Assembly: GCF_020731355.1 (NCBI RefSeq)
Contig: NZ_JAJFZK010000010.1
Span: 104,999-168,998 of the forward strand
Source of the DNA: Bacillus sp. REN16
Lineage (GTDB): Bacteria > Bacillota > Bacilli > Bacillales > Bacillaceae_L
DNA length: 64,000 nt
Direction: 5' to 3'
Part shown: piece after piece, positions 38,893 through 47,578 of the stretch
Layout: every line of letters starts with the position of its first letter
How positions within the stretch are numbered: position 1 is the stretch's first letter
Translations under genes and position numbers: made by a program
The notes under the pieces: generated by a model
Databases searched by the model: none
The model's input: only the letters and a program-made list of their open reading frames with translations
Told to the model about the DNA's origin: nothing

Positions 38893-39015
38893 TTGTCTAG
38901 CTCCAGGCGCCATCGGCTCGAGGTCACAAGCCAATCGCTTCTGAAAGGCAAAGAGCGCCTTCTGTCAGCGCTCGTCTTGTGCTTGTCGCCGATAGGCAGG
39001 CGCCTTGTGCTTTTC
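38893..39015 (+). repeat. Dispersed repeat family B, full copy
   Basis: About 120 bases from TTGTCTAGCTCC to TTGTGCTTTT. Ends are complementary (GGCGCCATCGGC near the left, GCCGATAGGCAGGCGCC near the right) and an internal hairpin GAGCGC/GCGCTC lies at about 38952-38972. It stands between the yugP-like terminator and the end of the convergent ypjC gene, and its T-rich right end could help termination. Confidence 0.85.
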
Positions 39016-39022
39016 TTATAAA

Positions 39023-39922
39023 TCACCGTTCAATCGGTTTTTTATTCTCATCCAAGGTAAACCCTTCTCCAAGCACATCGTGGACATCACTTACGGAAAC
39101 AAAAGCATGTGGATCAACAGAGATAATCACCTGTTTTAAGCGGCCGACCTCACTTCTTCCCACAACACAATACAAAATATGCTTCTCCTGCTTTGTATAT
39201 GAACCCATTCCCTTCAGGATCGTAACGCCGCGTTCCATTTCATGTAAAATTTTTTCGGCAATCTCACTATTCTTTTCCGAGATAATCATCGCGCCTCTAG
39301 CAGCATATGCGCCTTCTTGCATAAAATCAATTACTCTTGCTCCAATAAATACAGCGAGTAATGTGTACATTGCCTCCCGGTAAGATAGATAGAAAATGAG
39401 GGACACTGTAATCACAACGGCATCAAATAAAAACATCGTCCTTCCCATTGGCCAGCCCACATATTTTCGGACTAGCCTTGCGATAATATCAACCCCGCCT
39501 GTTGTACCGCCATATCGAAAAATAATCCCTAGACCAACTCCGATAAACACACCGGCAAATAAGGCAGCCAGCATTAAGTCTCCGTCAAGTGGGATATTGA
39601 ATTGATATCGTTGAAAGAACCATAAAAAAATTGAAACACTTACAGTACCGATAAGTGTATAATAAAATGCTATACGACCAAGTAATTTCCAGCCAAGAAA
39701 AAACAGTGGAACATTTAAAATTAAGTTCGTATAGGACGGATCGAATTTAAAAAGAAAATAGAGTAAAAGCGTAATCCCTGTAAATCCACCTTCTGCTAGA
39801 TTATTTTGCATATTAAAATGCACGATCCCGAACGAGAAGATGGCTGAACCAAACAAAATGAAAATAATATTTTTTATCGAAAACTTCAAAGTAATATACC
39901 CCCGAATAGAAATCATTGCCAC
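39023..39922 (-). CDS. ypjC: YitT family membrane protein YpjC
   Basis: A 299-residue protein of the YitT/DUF161 group: five to six membrane helices in the first 200 residues (including GGTTGGVDI, a family landmark) and a C-terminal cytosolic DUF2179 domain (about 205-290) with the ILKGMGSYTKQEK block. Function unknown. The first codon could be GTG at 39922 or ATG at 39916. A TATAAT box (minus strand) lies only three bases before the GTG and nine before the ATG, with TTGTTT 17 bases further up, so the transcript may be leaderless. Confidence 0.88.
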   Translation of the reverse strand: MAMISIRGYITLKFSIKNIIFILFGSAIFSFGIVHFNMQNNLAEGGFTGITLLLYFLFKFDPSYTNLILNVPLFFLGWKLLGRIAFYYTLIGTVSVSIFLWFFQRYQFNIPLDGDLMLAALFAGVFIGVGLGIIFRYGGTTGGVDIIARLVRKYVGWPMGRTMFLFDAVVITVSLIFYLSYREAMYTLLAVFIGARVIDFMQEGAYAARGAMIISEKNSEIAEKILHEMERGVTILKGMGSYTKQEKHILYCVVGRSEVGRLKQVIISVDPHAFVSVSDVHDVLGEGFTLDENKKPIER

Positions 39923-40035
39923 TTCATTATAAAGTATGGGTGAAAAACAAACAAATCATGTCGTATAAAAGAATTATTTGTCAAAAACCTGTATTTTAAG
40001 CTAACATAGGAGTAGAAACGATAGAGGTGATCATG

Positions 40036-40371
40036 ATGGCAGATAAAACGATGAAACAGCTTCAAGAGGAAGTAGATGCATACATAGGCCAGTTTAAAGA
40101 AGGCTATTTTAGTCCGCTTGCATTACTTGCAAGGTTGACAGAGGAATTAGGGGAACTTGCGAGAGAAGTCAATCACTACTATGGAGAAAAGCCTAAAAAG
40201 GATACCGAAACCGAAAAAAGCATGGCTGAGGAAACAGGTGACCTGTTATTTGTTCTGATTTGTCTTGCAAATTCCTTGAACATTGACCTCGAAGACGCAC
40301 ATAATACAGTTATGTACAAATTTAATACAAGAGATAAAGATAGATGGACACATATTGACACTAATAAATGA
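40036..40371 (+). CDS. ypjD: MazG-like nucleotide pyrophosphohydrolase YpjD
   Basis: A 111-residue all-helical NTP pyrophosphatase of the MazG type. The metal-binding motifs are LTEELGELAREV (ExxE) and EETGDLLFVLICLANS (ExxD). It may remove abnormal nucleotides. The start is ATG at 40036, five bases after GAGGTGA; an in-frame GTG (40027) sits inside that site. dapB follows after 12 bases, as in B. subtilis. Confidence 0.92.
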   Translation: MADKTMKQLQEEVDAYIGQFKEGYFSPLALLARLTEELGELAREVNHYYGEKPKKDTETEKSMAEETGDLLFVLICLANSLNIDLEDAHNTVMYKFNTRDKDRWTHIDTNK

Positions 40372-40383
40372 GGGGGAAACAAC

Positions 40384-41184
40384 ATGGATACAATTAAAAT
40401 CGTAATTGCTGGCCCAAGGGGCAGAATGGGTAAAGAAGCAGTTGCCCTTGTTCAGGAAACAGCAAATTATTCACTTGTGGGAGTTATTGATCATAAAAAT
40501 AATGGTCAGTCATTAAGTGATATTGAAGGTTTTTCAAATGTGGATGTTCCTATTTTTACTGATATTTTAGAATGCTTCTCAGAAACAACACCCGACGTGT
40601 TGATTGATTTAACTACACCTGAAACGGGAAAATATCACACAGAAGTAGCAATTGAACATGGGGTTCGCCCTGTAGTAGGAACGACTGGTTTCACCAAAGA
40701 AGAATTAGATAGACTATCAACAATGGCGGAGGAACGTAAGCTTGGTGCAATTATCGCTCCAAATTTCGCAGTTGGTGCCGTGCTTATGATGAAATTCTCT
40801 CAAATGGCTGCTAAATATTTTCAAGACGTAGAAATTATTGAGCTTCACCATGACCAAAAACTTGATGCTCCATCTGGAACAGCGGTGAAAACAGCAGAAC
40901 TGCTTACAACAGTTAGAGAATCAAAGCAACAAGGACATCCTAATGAAAAAGAAACCATTCAAGGTGCCCGAGGAGCTGAGTACGATGGAATTCGCATACA
41001 TAGTGTACGTTTGCCAGGACTTGTTGCCCATCAAGAAGTAATGTTTGGCGGTAATGGACAAATGCTTTCCATACGGCATGATTCCTTCAACCGTGCCTCT
41101 TTCATGTCAGGTGTTAAATTATCTGTTGACACCGTAATGAATCTAGATGTTTTAGTATATGGATTAGAAAATATCATCGAATAA
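40384..41184 (+). CDS. dapB: 4-hydroxy-tetrahydrodipicolinate reductase
   Basis: NAD(P)H-dependent step towards diaminopimelate, lysine and (in sporulating cells) dipicolinate. The nucleotide motif GPRGRMG is at residues 9-15 and the catalytic block [13 protein letters not shown] is intact; 266 residues. AGGGGG precedes the ATG. First of a run dapB-mgsA-bshA-cca-birA with small gaps. Confidence 0.97.
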   Translation: MDTIKIVIAGPRGRMGKEAVALVQETANYSLVGVIDHKNNGQSLSDIEGFSNVDVPIFTDILECFSETTPDVLIDLTTPETGKYHTEVAIEHGVRPVVGTTGFTKEELDRLSTMAEERKLGAIIAPNFAVGAVLMMKFSQMAAKYFQDVEIIELHHDQKLDAPSGTAVKTAELLTTVRESKQQGHPNEKETIQGARGAEYDGIRIHSVRLPGLVAHQEVMFGGNGQMLSIRHDSFNRASFMSGVKLSVDTVMNLDVLVYGLENIIE

Positions 41185-41198
41185 GGGGATACTAAACA

Positions 41199-41618
41199 AT
41201 GAAAATAGCTTTAATTGCCCACGATAACAAGAAAACAGACCTAGTACAATTTTCAACTGCATATACATCGATTTTGGAACAGCATGAATTATTCGCGACT
41301 GGAACAACAGGACTGCGAATTGCAGAAGCTACGGGTCTTCAAATCCACCGTTTCCAATCTGGGCCACTAGGGGGCGATCAAGAAATTGGTGCGATGATTG
41401 CAAAGAACCAAATGGACATGGTGATCTTTTTTAGAGATCCCTTAACTGCTCAGCCGCATGAACCAGATGTTTCTGCTTTGATTAGACTTTGTGATGTGTA
41501 TTCTGTTCCATTAGCGACAAATATGGGAACGGCAGAGGTACTTATTCACGGACTTGAACAAGGATTTTTTTCATGGCGTGAAATAATCCGTGATCGACAA
41601 GAAGGCACCAATCTATAA
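41199..41618 (+). CDS. mgsA: Methylglyoxal synthase
   Basis: Converts dihydroxyacetone phosphate to methylglyoxal, bypassing lower glycolysis when phosphate is short. Active-site blocks [10 protein letters not shown] (3-12), [20 protein letters not shown] and [14 protein letters not shown] are complete; 139 residues. In B. subtilis bshB1 follows, but here the next gene is bshA directly. Confidence 0.96.
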   Translation: MKIALIAHDNKKTDLVQFSTAYTSILEQHELFATGTTGLRIAEATGLQIHRFQSGPLGGDQEIGAMIAKNQMDMVIFFRDPLTAQPHEPDVSALIRLCDVYSVPLATNMGTAEVLIHGLEQGFFSWREIIRDRQEGTNL

Positions 41619-41677
41619 GCCTTTGATTTTAAAATGTATACATATACGTATTTATTGTAAAAGTGGGAGAATTTTCA

Positions 41678-42811
41678 ATGAAACTTAAAATCGGGATCAC
41701 CTGTTACCCATCAGTTGGCGGGTCGGGTATCGTAGCAACAGAATTAGGGAAGCTACTTGCAGAAAAAGGACATGAAATTCATTTTATTACTTCAAGTCTT
41801 CCATTTCGTCTGAACAAAATATATACAAATATTTATTTTCATGAGGTGGAAGTGAACCAATACTCCGTTTTTAAATACCCGCCCTATGATCTTGCATTAG
41901 CAAGTAAAATGGCGGAGGTTACAAAAAGAGAGAAGCTCGATCTTTTGCATGTCCACTACGCGATCCCGCATGCAGCATGTGCATATTTAGCTAAGCAAAT
42001 GGTTGGTGGGGATGTGAAGATCGTAACCACCCTCCACGGAACTGATATAACCGTTCTCGGGTATGATCCATCCTTAACCGAACTCATTCGGTTTGGGATC
42101 GAACAATCCGATGCAGTGACCGCTGTCTCAAAGTCACTTGTCGAGCAAACCTATGAATTAATTGAGCCGAAAAAAGAAATTAAAACGATTTATAATTTTG
42201 TCGATGAGAAAATTTACTACAAACGAGATGAAGCCAACCTTCGAAAACGATATGGGATTGGAGAGGATGAAAAAGTCATCATCCACGTTTCCAATTTCCG
42301 AAAGGTTAAACGCGTTCCAGACGTCGTTTATGCATTTAACTTAATTCAAAAAGAAGTAAAATCTAAGCTATTACTTGTTGGGGATGGGCCGGAATTAACC
42401 ACTGCCCGCAAACTAATTAACAAATTCGGACTCACTGATAAAGTTCTTCTTTTAGGAAAACAAGAAAACCTTTCAGAACTTTATTCAATTAGTGACTTAA
42501 AGCTTTTATTATCTGAAAAAGAAAGCTTTGGACTTGTATTAATTGAAGCAATGGCCTGCGGGGTTCCAACGATTGGAACCAATGCAGGCGGCATTCCAGA
42601 GGTTATTGAGGAAGGCGTAGACGGTTATATTTGTGAGCTTGGTGATATTGAAGACATAGCAAACAAATCAATTGCACTATTAAAGGATTTTAACTTACAT
42701 AAAAAAATGTCTGATCAGGCAATTCGCTCCGTCCAACAAAAGTTTAATTCTGAGCGAATTGTCAATGAGTATGAGGATTTGTATTATTCTATCCTTACGA
42801 ATAAACGTTGA
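41678..42811 (+). CDS. bshA: Bacillithiol synthesis glycosyltransferase BshA
   Basis: Joins GlcNAc from UDP-GlcNAc to L-malate, first step of bacillithiol synthesis. A GT4-type fold with the donor loop [15 protein letters not shown] near the N terminus, [10 protein letters not shown] and the E(x7)E region [17 protein letters not shown]. At 377 residues it has the expected size. The start is ATG at 41678 with GTGGGAGA before it. The deacetylase gene bshB1, normally just upstream, is missing; only 59 non-coding bases lie between mgsA and bshA. Confidence 0.95.
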   Translation: MKLKIGITCYPSVGGSGIVATELGKLLAEKGHEIHFITSSLPFRLNKIYTNIYFHEVEVNQYSVFKYPPYDLALASKMAEVTKREKLDLLHVHYAIPHAACAYLAKQMVGGDVKIVTTLHGTDITVLGYDPSLTELIRFGIEQSDAVTAVSKSLVEQTYELIEPKKEIKTIYNFVDEKIYYKRDEANLRKRYGIGEDEKVIIHVSNFRKVKRVPDVVYAFNLIQKEVKSKLLLVGDGPELTTARKLINKFGLTDKVLLLGKQENLSELYSISDLKLLLSEKESFGLVLIEAMACGVPTIGTNAGGIPEVIEEGVDGYICELGDIEDIANKSIALLKDFNLHKKMSDQAIRSVQQKFNSERIVNEYEDLYYSILTNKR

Positions 42812-42823
42812 TAGGGGATCTTG

Positions 42824-44011
42824 ATGATGGATGGACCTTTTGTAAAAGCAAAAGCAATTCTTACAACTTTACATAACAACGGCTATCAGGCTTATTTTGT
42901 TGGCGGTTCAGTCCGTGATTATCTTTTACAACGACCGATTGGTGATATCGATATTGCAACCTCTGCACGGCCAGAACAAATTATCGGCTTATTTCCAAAA
43001 ACCATTGATGTCGGGGCAGTTCATGGTACGGTGATTGTTTTATATAAAGATGAACATTATGAGGTGACTACTTTTCGAACCGAGGAAGGGTACGATGACT
43101 ATCGAAGACCTTCGTATGTTGAATTTGTCACTTCCCTTCACGAAGATTTAAGAAGAAGAGACTTTACGATGAACGCGATTGCGATGACGATAAATGGAGA
43201 CATTATTGATCCTTTTGCTGGAAAAAAAGCAATTGAGGAGAAACAAATTCGAACCGTTGGTGACCCAAACGAACGTTTTTTTGAAGATGCACTTAGGATG
43301 ATGAGGGCTGTTCGATTTGTAAGCCAATTGTCCTTTTCATTATGTAAGGATACTGAATTAGCAATAAAGGAAAACGCGTCATTATTAAAAAAGATTTCCG
43401 TAGAGCGGATTACGATAGAATTTGAAAAATTACTTAATGGTCCAAGCTGTCAAGATGCAATTCCAATTTTAATAACCACGGATTTGTTTAAATACCTTCC
43501 TGGTTTAGCTGACGACACTCAGCATTTAAAAGAACTTTCATTATATAAATGGGATCAATTTCAAAAAAGAGCGGAAATATGGACGCTTGTTTGTTATTTG
43601 TTGAATAAAGACGATATTAACGCTTTTTTACGAAATTGGAAGCTTCCAAATAAAATAATCGACCAGGTAATAAAAAATGTGGCTTTTCTTCGTAAAGTTA
43701 TTCAACATGGCTGGAACAAACGTCTCTTATATGATTGTGGTGAAGAAAGTATCCAACAGATCGAACGAATTCTAGGAGTTTTAGGGGTTCATCAAGATGT
43801 ATCAGCCTCTCATGAATTTAGTAAATTGATCATCAAACAGCGCTCTGATTTAAAGATTACTGGTGAGGATTTTCTACGCTGGTACAATCAAAAACCAGGC
43901 AAATGGGTGGCTGAACTTTACGAAACAGTTGAAAATGGTATTCTAGAAAACAAAGTGGAAAACAACAAGGAAAAAATAAAGGAGTGGCTTCTATCGTGCA
44001 ATCAGAAATAA
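42824..44011 (+). CDS. cca: CCA tRNA nucleotidyltransferase
   Basis: Adds CCA to tRNA 3' ends. A class II nucleotidyltransferase with GGSVRD, the catalytic DIDIATSA and RRRDFTMNAIA; about 395 residues fits the Bacillus CCA-adding enzyme, which has no C-terminal HD domain. Start ATG at 42824, five bases after AGGGGAT (another ATG follows at 42827). The end overlaps the birA start by 16 bases. Confidence 0.96.
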   Translation: MMDGPFVKAKAILTTLHNNGYQAYFVGGSVRDYLLQRPIGDIDIATSARPEQIIGLFPKTIDVGAVHGTVIVLYKDEHYEVTTFRTEEGYDDYRRPSYVEFVTSLHEDLRRRDFTMNAIAMTINGDIIDPFAGKKAIEEKQIRTVGDPNERFFEDALRMMRAVRFVSQLSFSLCKDTELAIKENASLLKKISVERITIEFEKLLNGPSCQDAIPILITTDLFKYLPGLADDTQHLKELSLYKWDQFQKRAEIWTLVCYLLNKDDINAFLRNWKLPNKIIDQVIKNVAFLRKVIQHGWNKRLLYDCGEESIQQIERILGVLGVHQDVSASHEFSKLIIKQRSDLKITGEDFLRWYNQKPGKWVAELYETVENGILENKVENNKEKIKEWLLSCNQK

Positions 44012-44982
44012 GAAAAAATTTGCTAGAGGTCTTCTCTAATGCCAACGGAGAATTTATTTCTGGTCAAAAGCTAAGTGAGCAGTTAGGGTGCTCACGTACA
44101 GCCGTATGGAAGCATATAGAAGATTTGCGAAATGAAGGATATGAATTAGAGGCTGTTCGGAAACTGGGATATCGAATTCTAACAAAGCCAGATAAAATTA
44201 GCGGCAATGAAATCCAGTTAGGTCTTGAAACAAAAAGTTTAGGGAGAAATATTCATTTTGAGGAATCCGTAACCTCTACACAAGCAATTGCACACAAACT
44301 GGCATATGAAGGTGCTGTCGAAGGTACGCTTGTTGTTGCAGAAGAACAGACAACTGGCCGCGGAAGATTGGACCGGGCATGGTATTCCCCAAAACATACA
44401 GGAGTCTGGATGAGTTTGATTTTAAGACCGCAGATTCCGCCCTCACAGGCACCACAATTAACACTGCTAGCTGCGGTAGGCGTTGTTCAGGCGATTCAAG
44501 AGGTAACAGGATTAGAGCCAGATATTAAATGGCCAAATGATATTTTAATTCATCAAAAAAAATTAGTTGGCATTTTAACAGAGCTTCAAGCTGAAACAGA
44601 TCGAATTAATTCCGTGATTATCGGAATCGGTATAAATGTGAATCAGGAATTAAATCATTTTCCTGAAAGTCTCCATTCCATTGCGAGCTCACTTTCGATT
44701 GAAAAGGGCAAAAAAATTGACCGTGCCAAATTAATTCAAGTGATATTATTAAAAATCGAAAAGCTGTATAAGGAATATTTACAGCATGGCTTTAAGGTAG
44801 TGAAGCTTTTATGGGAAAGCTATGCTACAAGCATAGGAAAGCAAATCATTGCAAGAACACTTAATGGTTCAATTGAAGGAAAAGCAATTGGCATCAATGA
44901 GGAGGGTGTATTGCTTCTAGAAGATGAAGCTGGAGTTGTACACCATATCTATTCGGCAGATATCGATCTTTCAAAAAAATAA
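43996..44982 (+). CDS. birA: Biotin-protein ligase / biotin operon repressor BirA
   Basis: Attaches biotin to acetyl-CoA and pyruvate carboxylases and represses biotin genes. An N-terminal winged helix (about 1-60, LGCSRTAVWKHIEDL) and the ligase domain with GRGRLDRAW, WPNDILI and KLVGILTE are seen; 328 residues. The start is GTG at 43996 after AAAGGAGTGG; an earlier GTG at 43984 is inside that site. Confidence 0.96.
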   Translation: MQSEIRKNLLEVFSNANGEFISGQKLSEQLGCSRTAVWKHIEDLRNEGYELEAVRKLGYRILTKPDKISGNEIQLGLETKSLGRNIHFEESVTSTQAIAHKLAYEGAVEGTLVVAEEQTTGRGRLDRAWYSPKHTGVWMSLILRPQIPPSQAPQLTLLAAVGVVQAIQEVTGLEPDIKWPNDILIHQKKLVGILTELQAETDRINSVIIGIGINVNQELNHFPESLHSIASSLSIEKGKKIDRAKLIQVILLKIEKLYKEYLQHGFKVVKLLWESYATSIGKQIIARTLNGSIEGKAIGINEEGVLLLEDEAGVVHHIYSADIDLSKK

Positions 44983-45319
44983 AAGTATAGAAATGATTGC
45001 GGATATTCTATATAATTCAATGTAATGGGTGGTATCCTTCGTGGAACTGCACCAAATGCATTATGTTTTATCAATGTAATTCACAATTGTATTCTGCCTT
45101 GATCCATTGGACTGGGACAGAGGGATGAAATTTACCGAACTTACTCATGTTTAATCCTTCTTTCTCTTTTTGAAAGAAGGATTTTTTACTTAATTCGAAA
45201 AAACATCACGAATCGGTCTTTTCATCTCCTCTTTTTAGGAAACTCAGAGTGTGAGCTTTGAGCAAGGCGACTTTAATGAAGGTTTGATTACTTTCTAAAA
45301 GCCAAAAGGAGGAAGAATG
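44983..45319 (+). other. Gap between birA and panB with a possible small transcript
   Basis: About 337 bases. TAGAAA (44988-44993) and TATAAT (45011-45016) at 17 bases form a fair sigma-A promoter, and the terminator at 45153-45188 would end a transcript of about 165 bases with no open frame. TCAATGTAAT occurs twice (45017 and 45071). Whether it is a small RNA, a panB attenuator or only the birA 3' end is not clear. No feature is seen from 45190 to the panB ribosome site. Confidence 0.4.
45153..45188 (+). terminator. Intrinsic terminator upstream of panB
   Basis: AATCCTTCTTTC (45153-45164) pairs perfectly with GAAAGAAGGATT (45172-45183), followed by T. Confidence 0.92.
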
Positions 45320-46153
45320 ATGAAGAAAACAACGGATTTTTTGAAAATGAAACAAAGGAAAGAGCCAATCGTCATGTTGACAGCCTATGATTATCCATCT
45401 GCTAAGCTTTCTGAAGAAGCAGGGGTTGATATGATCCTTGTCGGTGATTCATTAGGCATGGTTGTATTAGGCTATGATTCTACTATTCCTGTAACAGTAG
45501 ATGATATGATTCATCATACGAAGGCCGTAAAACGTGGTGCAAAAGATACATTTATTGTAACAGATATGCCATTTATGTCTTATCATGTTTCACGTTCCGA
45601 AGCCTTGAAAAATGCAGCGCGCATTATTCAAGAATCTGGAGCCCATGCTGTTAAAGTAGAAGGGGCGAAGGACGTCATCTATACAATTTCGTCTTTAACC
45701 CAAAGCGGAATTCCTGTCGTTGCTCATCTGGGGCTAACACCACAGACAGTAGGTGTTTTAGGTGGGTATAAGGTACAAGGTAAAGATGCAGAGAGTGCAA
45801 GACAGCTTATTGAGGATGCAAAAAAGGTGGAAGAAGCGGGTGCAATTGCTTTAGTGCTGGAATGCGTGCCGAGACAATTAGGGGAAGAAGTGACAAACAG
45901 TATTTCGATCCCTACAATTGGAATTGGTGCTGGAAACCGTACTGATGGTCAGGTTCTCGTATTTCATGATGTGATTTCTTATGGAGTTGACCGAGTTCCG
46001 AAGTTTGTAAAACAATATACATCAATAAATGAACCCATTTTACAAGGGCTCTCAAGTTATGTGGCAGAGGTAAAAGCACATTTATTCCCAGAAGAAAAAC
46101 ATACGTACACTATGAAAGAAGAAGAGCTTGCAAGCCTATACGGGGGAAAATAA
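45320..46153 (+). CDS. panB: 3-methyl-2-oxobutanoate hydroxymethyltransferase
   Basis: First committed step to pantothenate: adds a one-carbon unit from methylene-THF to ketoisovalerate. TIM-barrel enzyme with [23 protein letters not shown] (metal aspartate) and KVQGKD; 277 residues. I start at the second of two adjacent ATG codons (45320), which gives the better spacing from AAAGGAGGAAG. panC follows after two bases. Confidence 0.96.
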   Translation: MKKTTDFLKMKQRKEPIVMLTAYDYPSAKLSEEAGVDMILVGDSLGMVVLGYDSTIPVTVDDMIHHTKAVKRGAKDTFIVTDMPFMSYHVSRSEALKNAARIIQESGAHAVKVEGAKDVIYTISSLTQSGIPVVAHLGLTPQTVGVLGGYKVQGKDAESARQLIEDAKKVEEAGAIALVLECVPRQLGEEVTNSISIPTIGIGAGNRTDGQVLVFHDVISYGVDRVPKFVKQYTSINEPILQGLSSYVAEVKAHLFPEEKHTYTMKEEELASLYGGK

Positions 46154-46155
46154 TC

Positions 46156-47010
46156 ATGAAAGTCATATCAACAATTAAGGAAATGCAGCAATATATCAAA
46201 ACATTGAAGCAACAAGGTAAGACAGTCGGATTTGTACCAACAATGGGATTTCTTCATGAAGGGCATTTAACCTTAATGAATAAGGCAAGAAGCGAAAATG
46301 ATGTGTTAGTTGTCAGTATTTTTGTGAATCCTCTTCAATTTGGTCCTAATGAGGATTTTGAGTCCTATCCACGTGATTTTGACAGGGATCGTCGACTCGC
46401 GGAAAACAATGGTGTGGATATTCTGTTTCTTCCCAGTACTGAAGAAATGTATCCGACAAAAATGTCTCTTACCGCAGTCGTCCATTCTAGAATCAATGTA
46501 TTATGCGGCAGGCAGCGTAATGGCCATTTTGACGGGGTTGCCACGGTTCTTGTGAAATTATTTAATATCGTACAGCCAGACCGCGCTTATTTTGGGCTTA
46601 AGGACGCTCAGCAGGTAGCAGTTGTAGATGGTTTAATCACGGATTTTAATTTTCCAATCACACTTGTGCCGGTGGAGATTGTTCGGGAAGAGGATGGTCT
46701 TGCAAAAAGTTCTCGTAATGTTAATTTAACACCGCATGAGAGGGTTGAAGCATCAAGACTGTATGAGAGTCTCCAAATGGCAAAACAAGAAATAGACAAC
46801 GGACAACGTAATCCGAAAGTGATTGAGGAATTAATTAAAAAACATATCACAGCATATACGTCGGGTGTTATTGATTATGTTGAAATATACAGTTATCCTG
46901 AGCTTAACGAGGTTCCTGTGCTGCATGGAAAAATTATTATAGCAACAGCTGTGAAGTTTACAAAAGCAAGACTTATTGATAATATTACTTTTGATGTGAC
47001 AGAAAAATAA
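46156..47010 (+). CDS. panC: Pantothenate synthetase
   Basis: Joins pantoate and beta-alanine with ATP. Shows the [13 protein letters not shown] motif (about 28-40), [12 protein letters not shown] and the [10 protein letters not shown] block; 284 residues. Its TAA at 47008-47010 begins the left arm of the element A hairpin that separates it from panD. Confidence 0.96.
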   Translation: MKVISTIKEMQQYIKTLKQQGKTVGFVPTMGFLHEGHLTLMNKARSENDVLVVSIFVNPLQFGPNEDFESYPRDFDRDRRLAENNGVDILFLPSTEEMYPTKMSLTAVVHSRINVLCGRQRNGHFDGVATVLVKLFNIVQPDRAYFGLKDAQQVAVVDGLITDFNFPITLVPVEIVREEDGLAKSSRNVNLTPHERVEASRLYESLQMAKQEIDNGQRNPKVIEELIKKHITAYTSGVIDYVEIYSYPELNEVPVLHGKIIIATAVKFTKARLIDNITFDVTEK

Positions 47011-47124
47011 CATTATTCTGTAGAATAAAGTTAAAGCCTCCGGCAGATGCCATGATTTTTTAAAGGAAATTTTTCGAGCTTACTCGAAAAAAATCAGGCG
47101 CAAATACGCCGAGGCGCATTTGAT
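47008..47124 (+). repeat. Dispersed element A, copy between panC and panD
   Basis: Hairpin TAACATTATTC (47008-47018) / GAATAAAGTTA (47023-47033, one mismatch), then the core at 47036-47124. Here the base pair at the edge of the core stem is T-A (TGATT / AATCA) in place of C-G in other copies, a paired substitution. The panC stop codon is the first three bases. Confidence 0.9.
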
Positions 47125-47141
47125 ATTCAAGGGGGACCATC

Positions 47142-47525
47142 ATGTTTCGTACAATGATGAACGCAAAAATTCACAGAGCACAAGTTACAGAAGCAAATTT
47201 AAATTATGTGGGCAGTATTACTATTGATGAAGATATATTAGATGCAGTCGGAATGGTTGCTAATGAAAAAGTTCAAATTGTAAATAATAATAATGGGGCT
47301 CGTCTTGAAACATATATAATTCCTGGTGAACGAGGAAGCGGTGTTTTTTGTTTAAATGGTGCTGCTGCTCGTCTTGTACAGGAAGGAGATGTCATCATTG
47401 TCATCTCATATGCAATTGTACCTGAGGAAAAATTGGCAAATCACAAGCCAAGAGTAGCGATTATGAACGAAAACAATCAAATTAAAGAATTAATTTTTGA
47501 AGAACCAGCTGCAACTGTTTTATAA
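47142..47525 (+). CDS. panD: Aspartate 1-decarboxylase proenzyme
   Basis: Makes beta-alanine for pantothenate. It is made as a proenzyme that cleaves itself between G24 and S25 (NYVGSITID), leaving a pyruvoyl group; both residues are present. Length 127. The GGGGG ribosome site at about 47131-47135 follows element A by a few bases. Confidence 0.97.
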   Translation: MFRTMMNAKIHRAQVTEANLNYVGSITIDEDILDAVGMVANEKVQIVNNNNGARLETYIIPGERGSGVFCLNGAAARLVQEGDVIIVISYAIVPEEKLANHKPRVAIMNENNQIKELIFEEPAATVL

Positions 47526-47536
47526 ATGTAATAGCG

Positions 47537-47560
47537 CGCCCCCAATATGGGGGCGTTTGT
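47537..47560 (+). terminator. Hairpin after panD
   Basis: CGCCCCC (47537-47543) pairs with GGGGGCG (47549-47555); only a short T run (TTTGTG) follows, so termination may be partial and dinG may receive readthrough. Confidence 0.65.
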
Positions 47561-47578
47561 GTTAGGAGGTGGCATCAA

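Noticed and set aside
45027..45045. GGGTGGTATCCTTCGTGG upstream of panB looks like a T-box sequence (GGGTGGNACCGCG)
   Set aside because: The match is partial, it lies over 100 bases before the terminator rather than in its antiterminator, there is no stem I specifier loop or AGTA-type leader seen, and panB is not a T-box gene.
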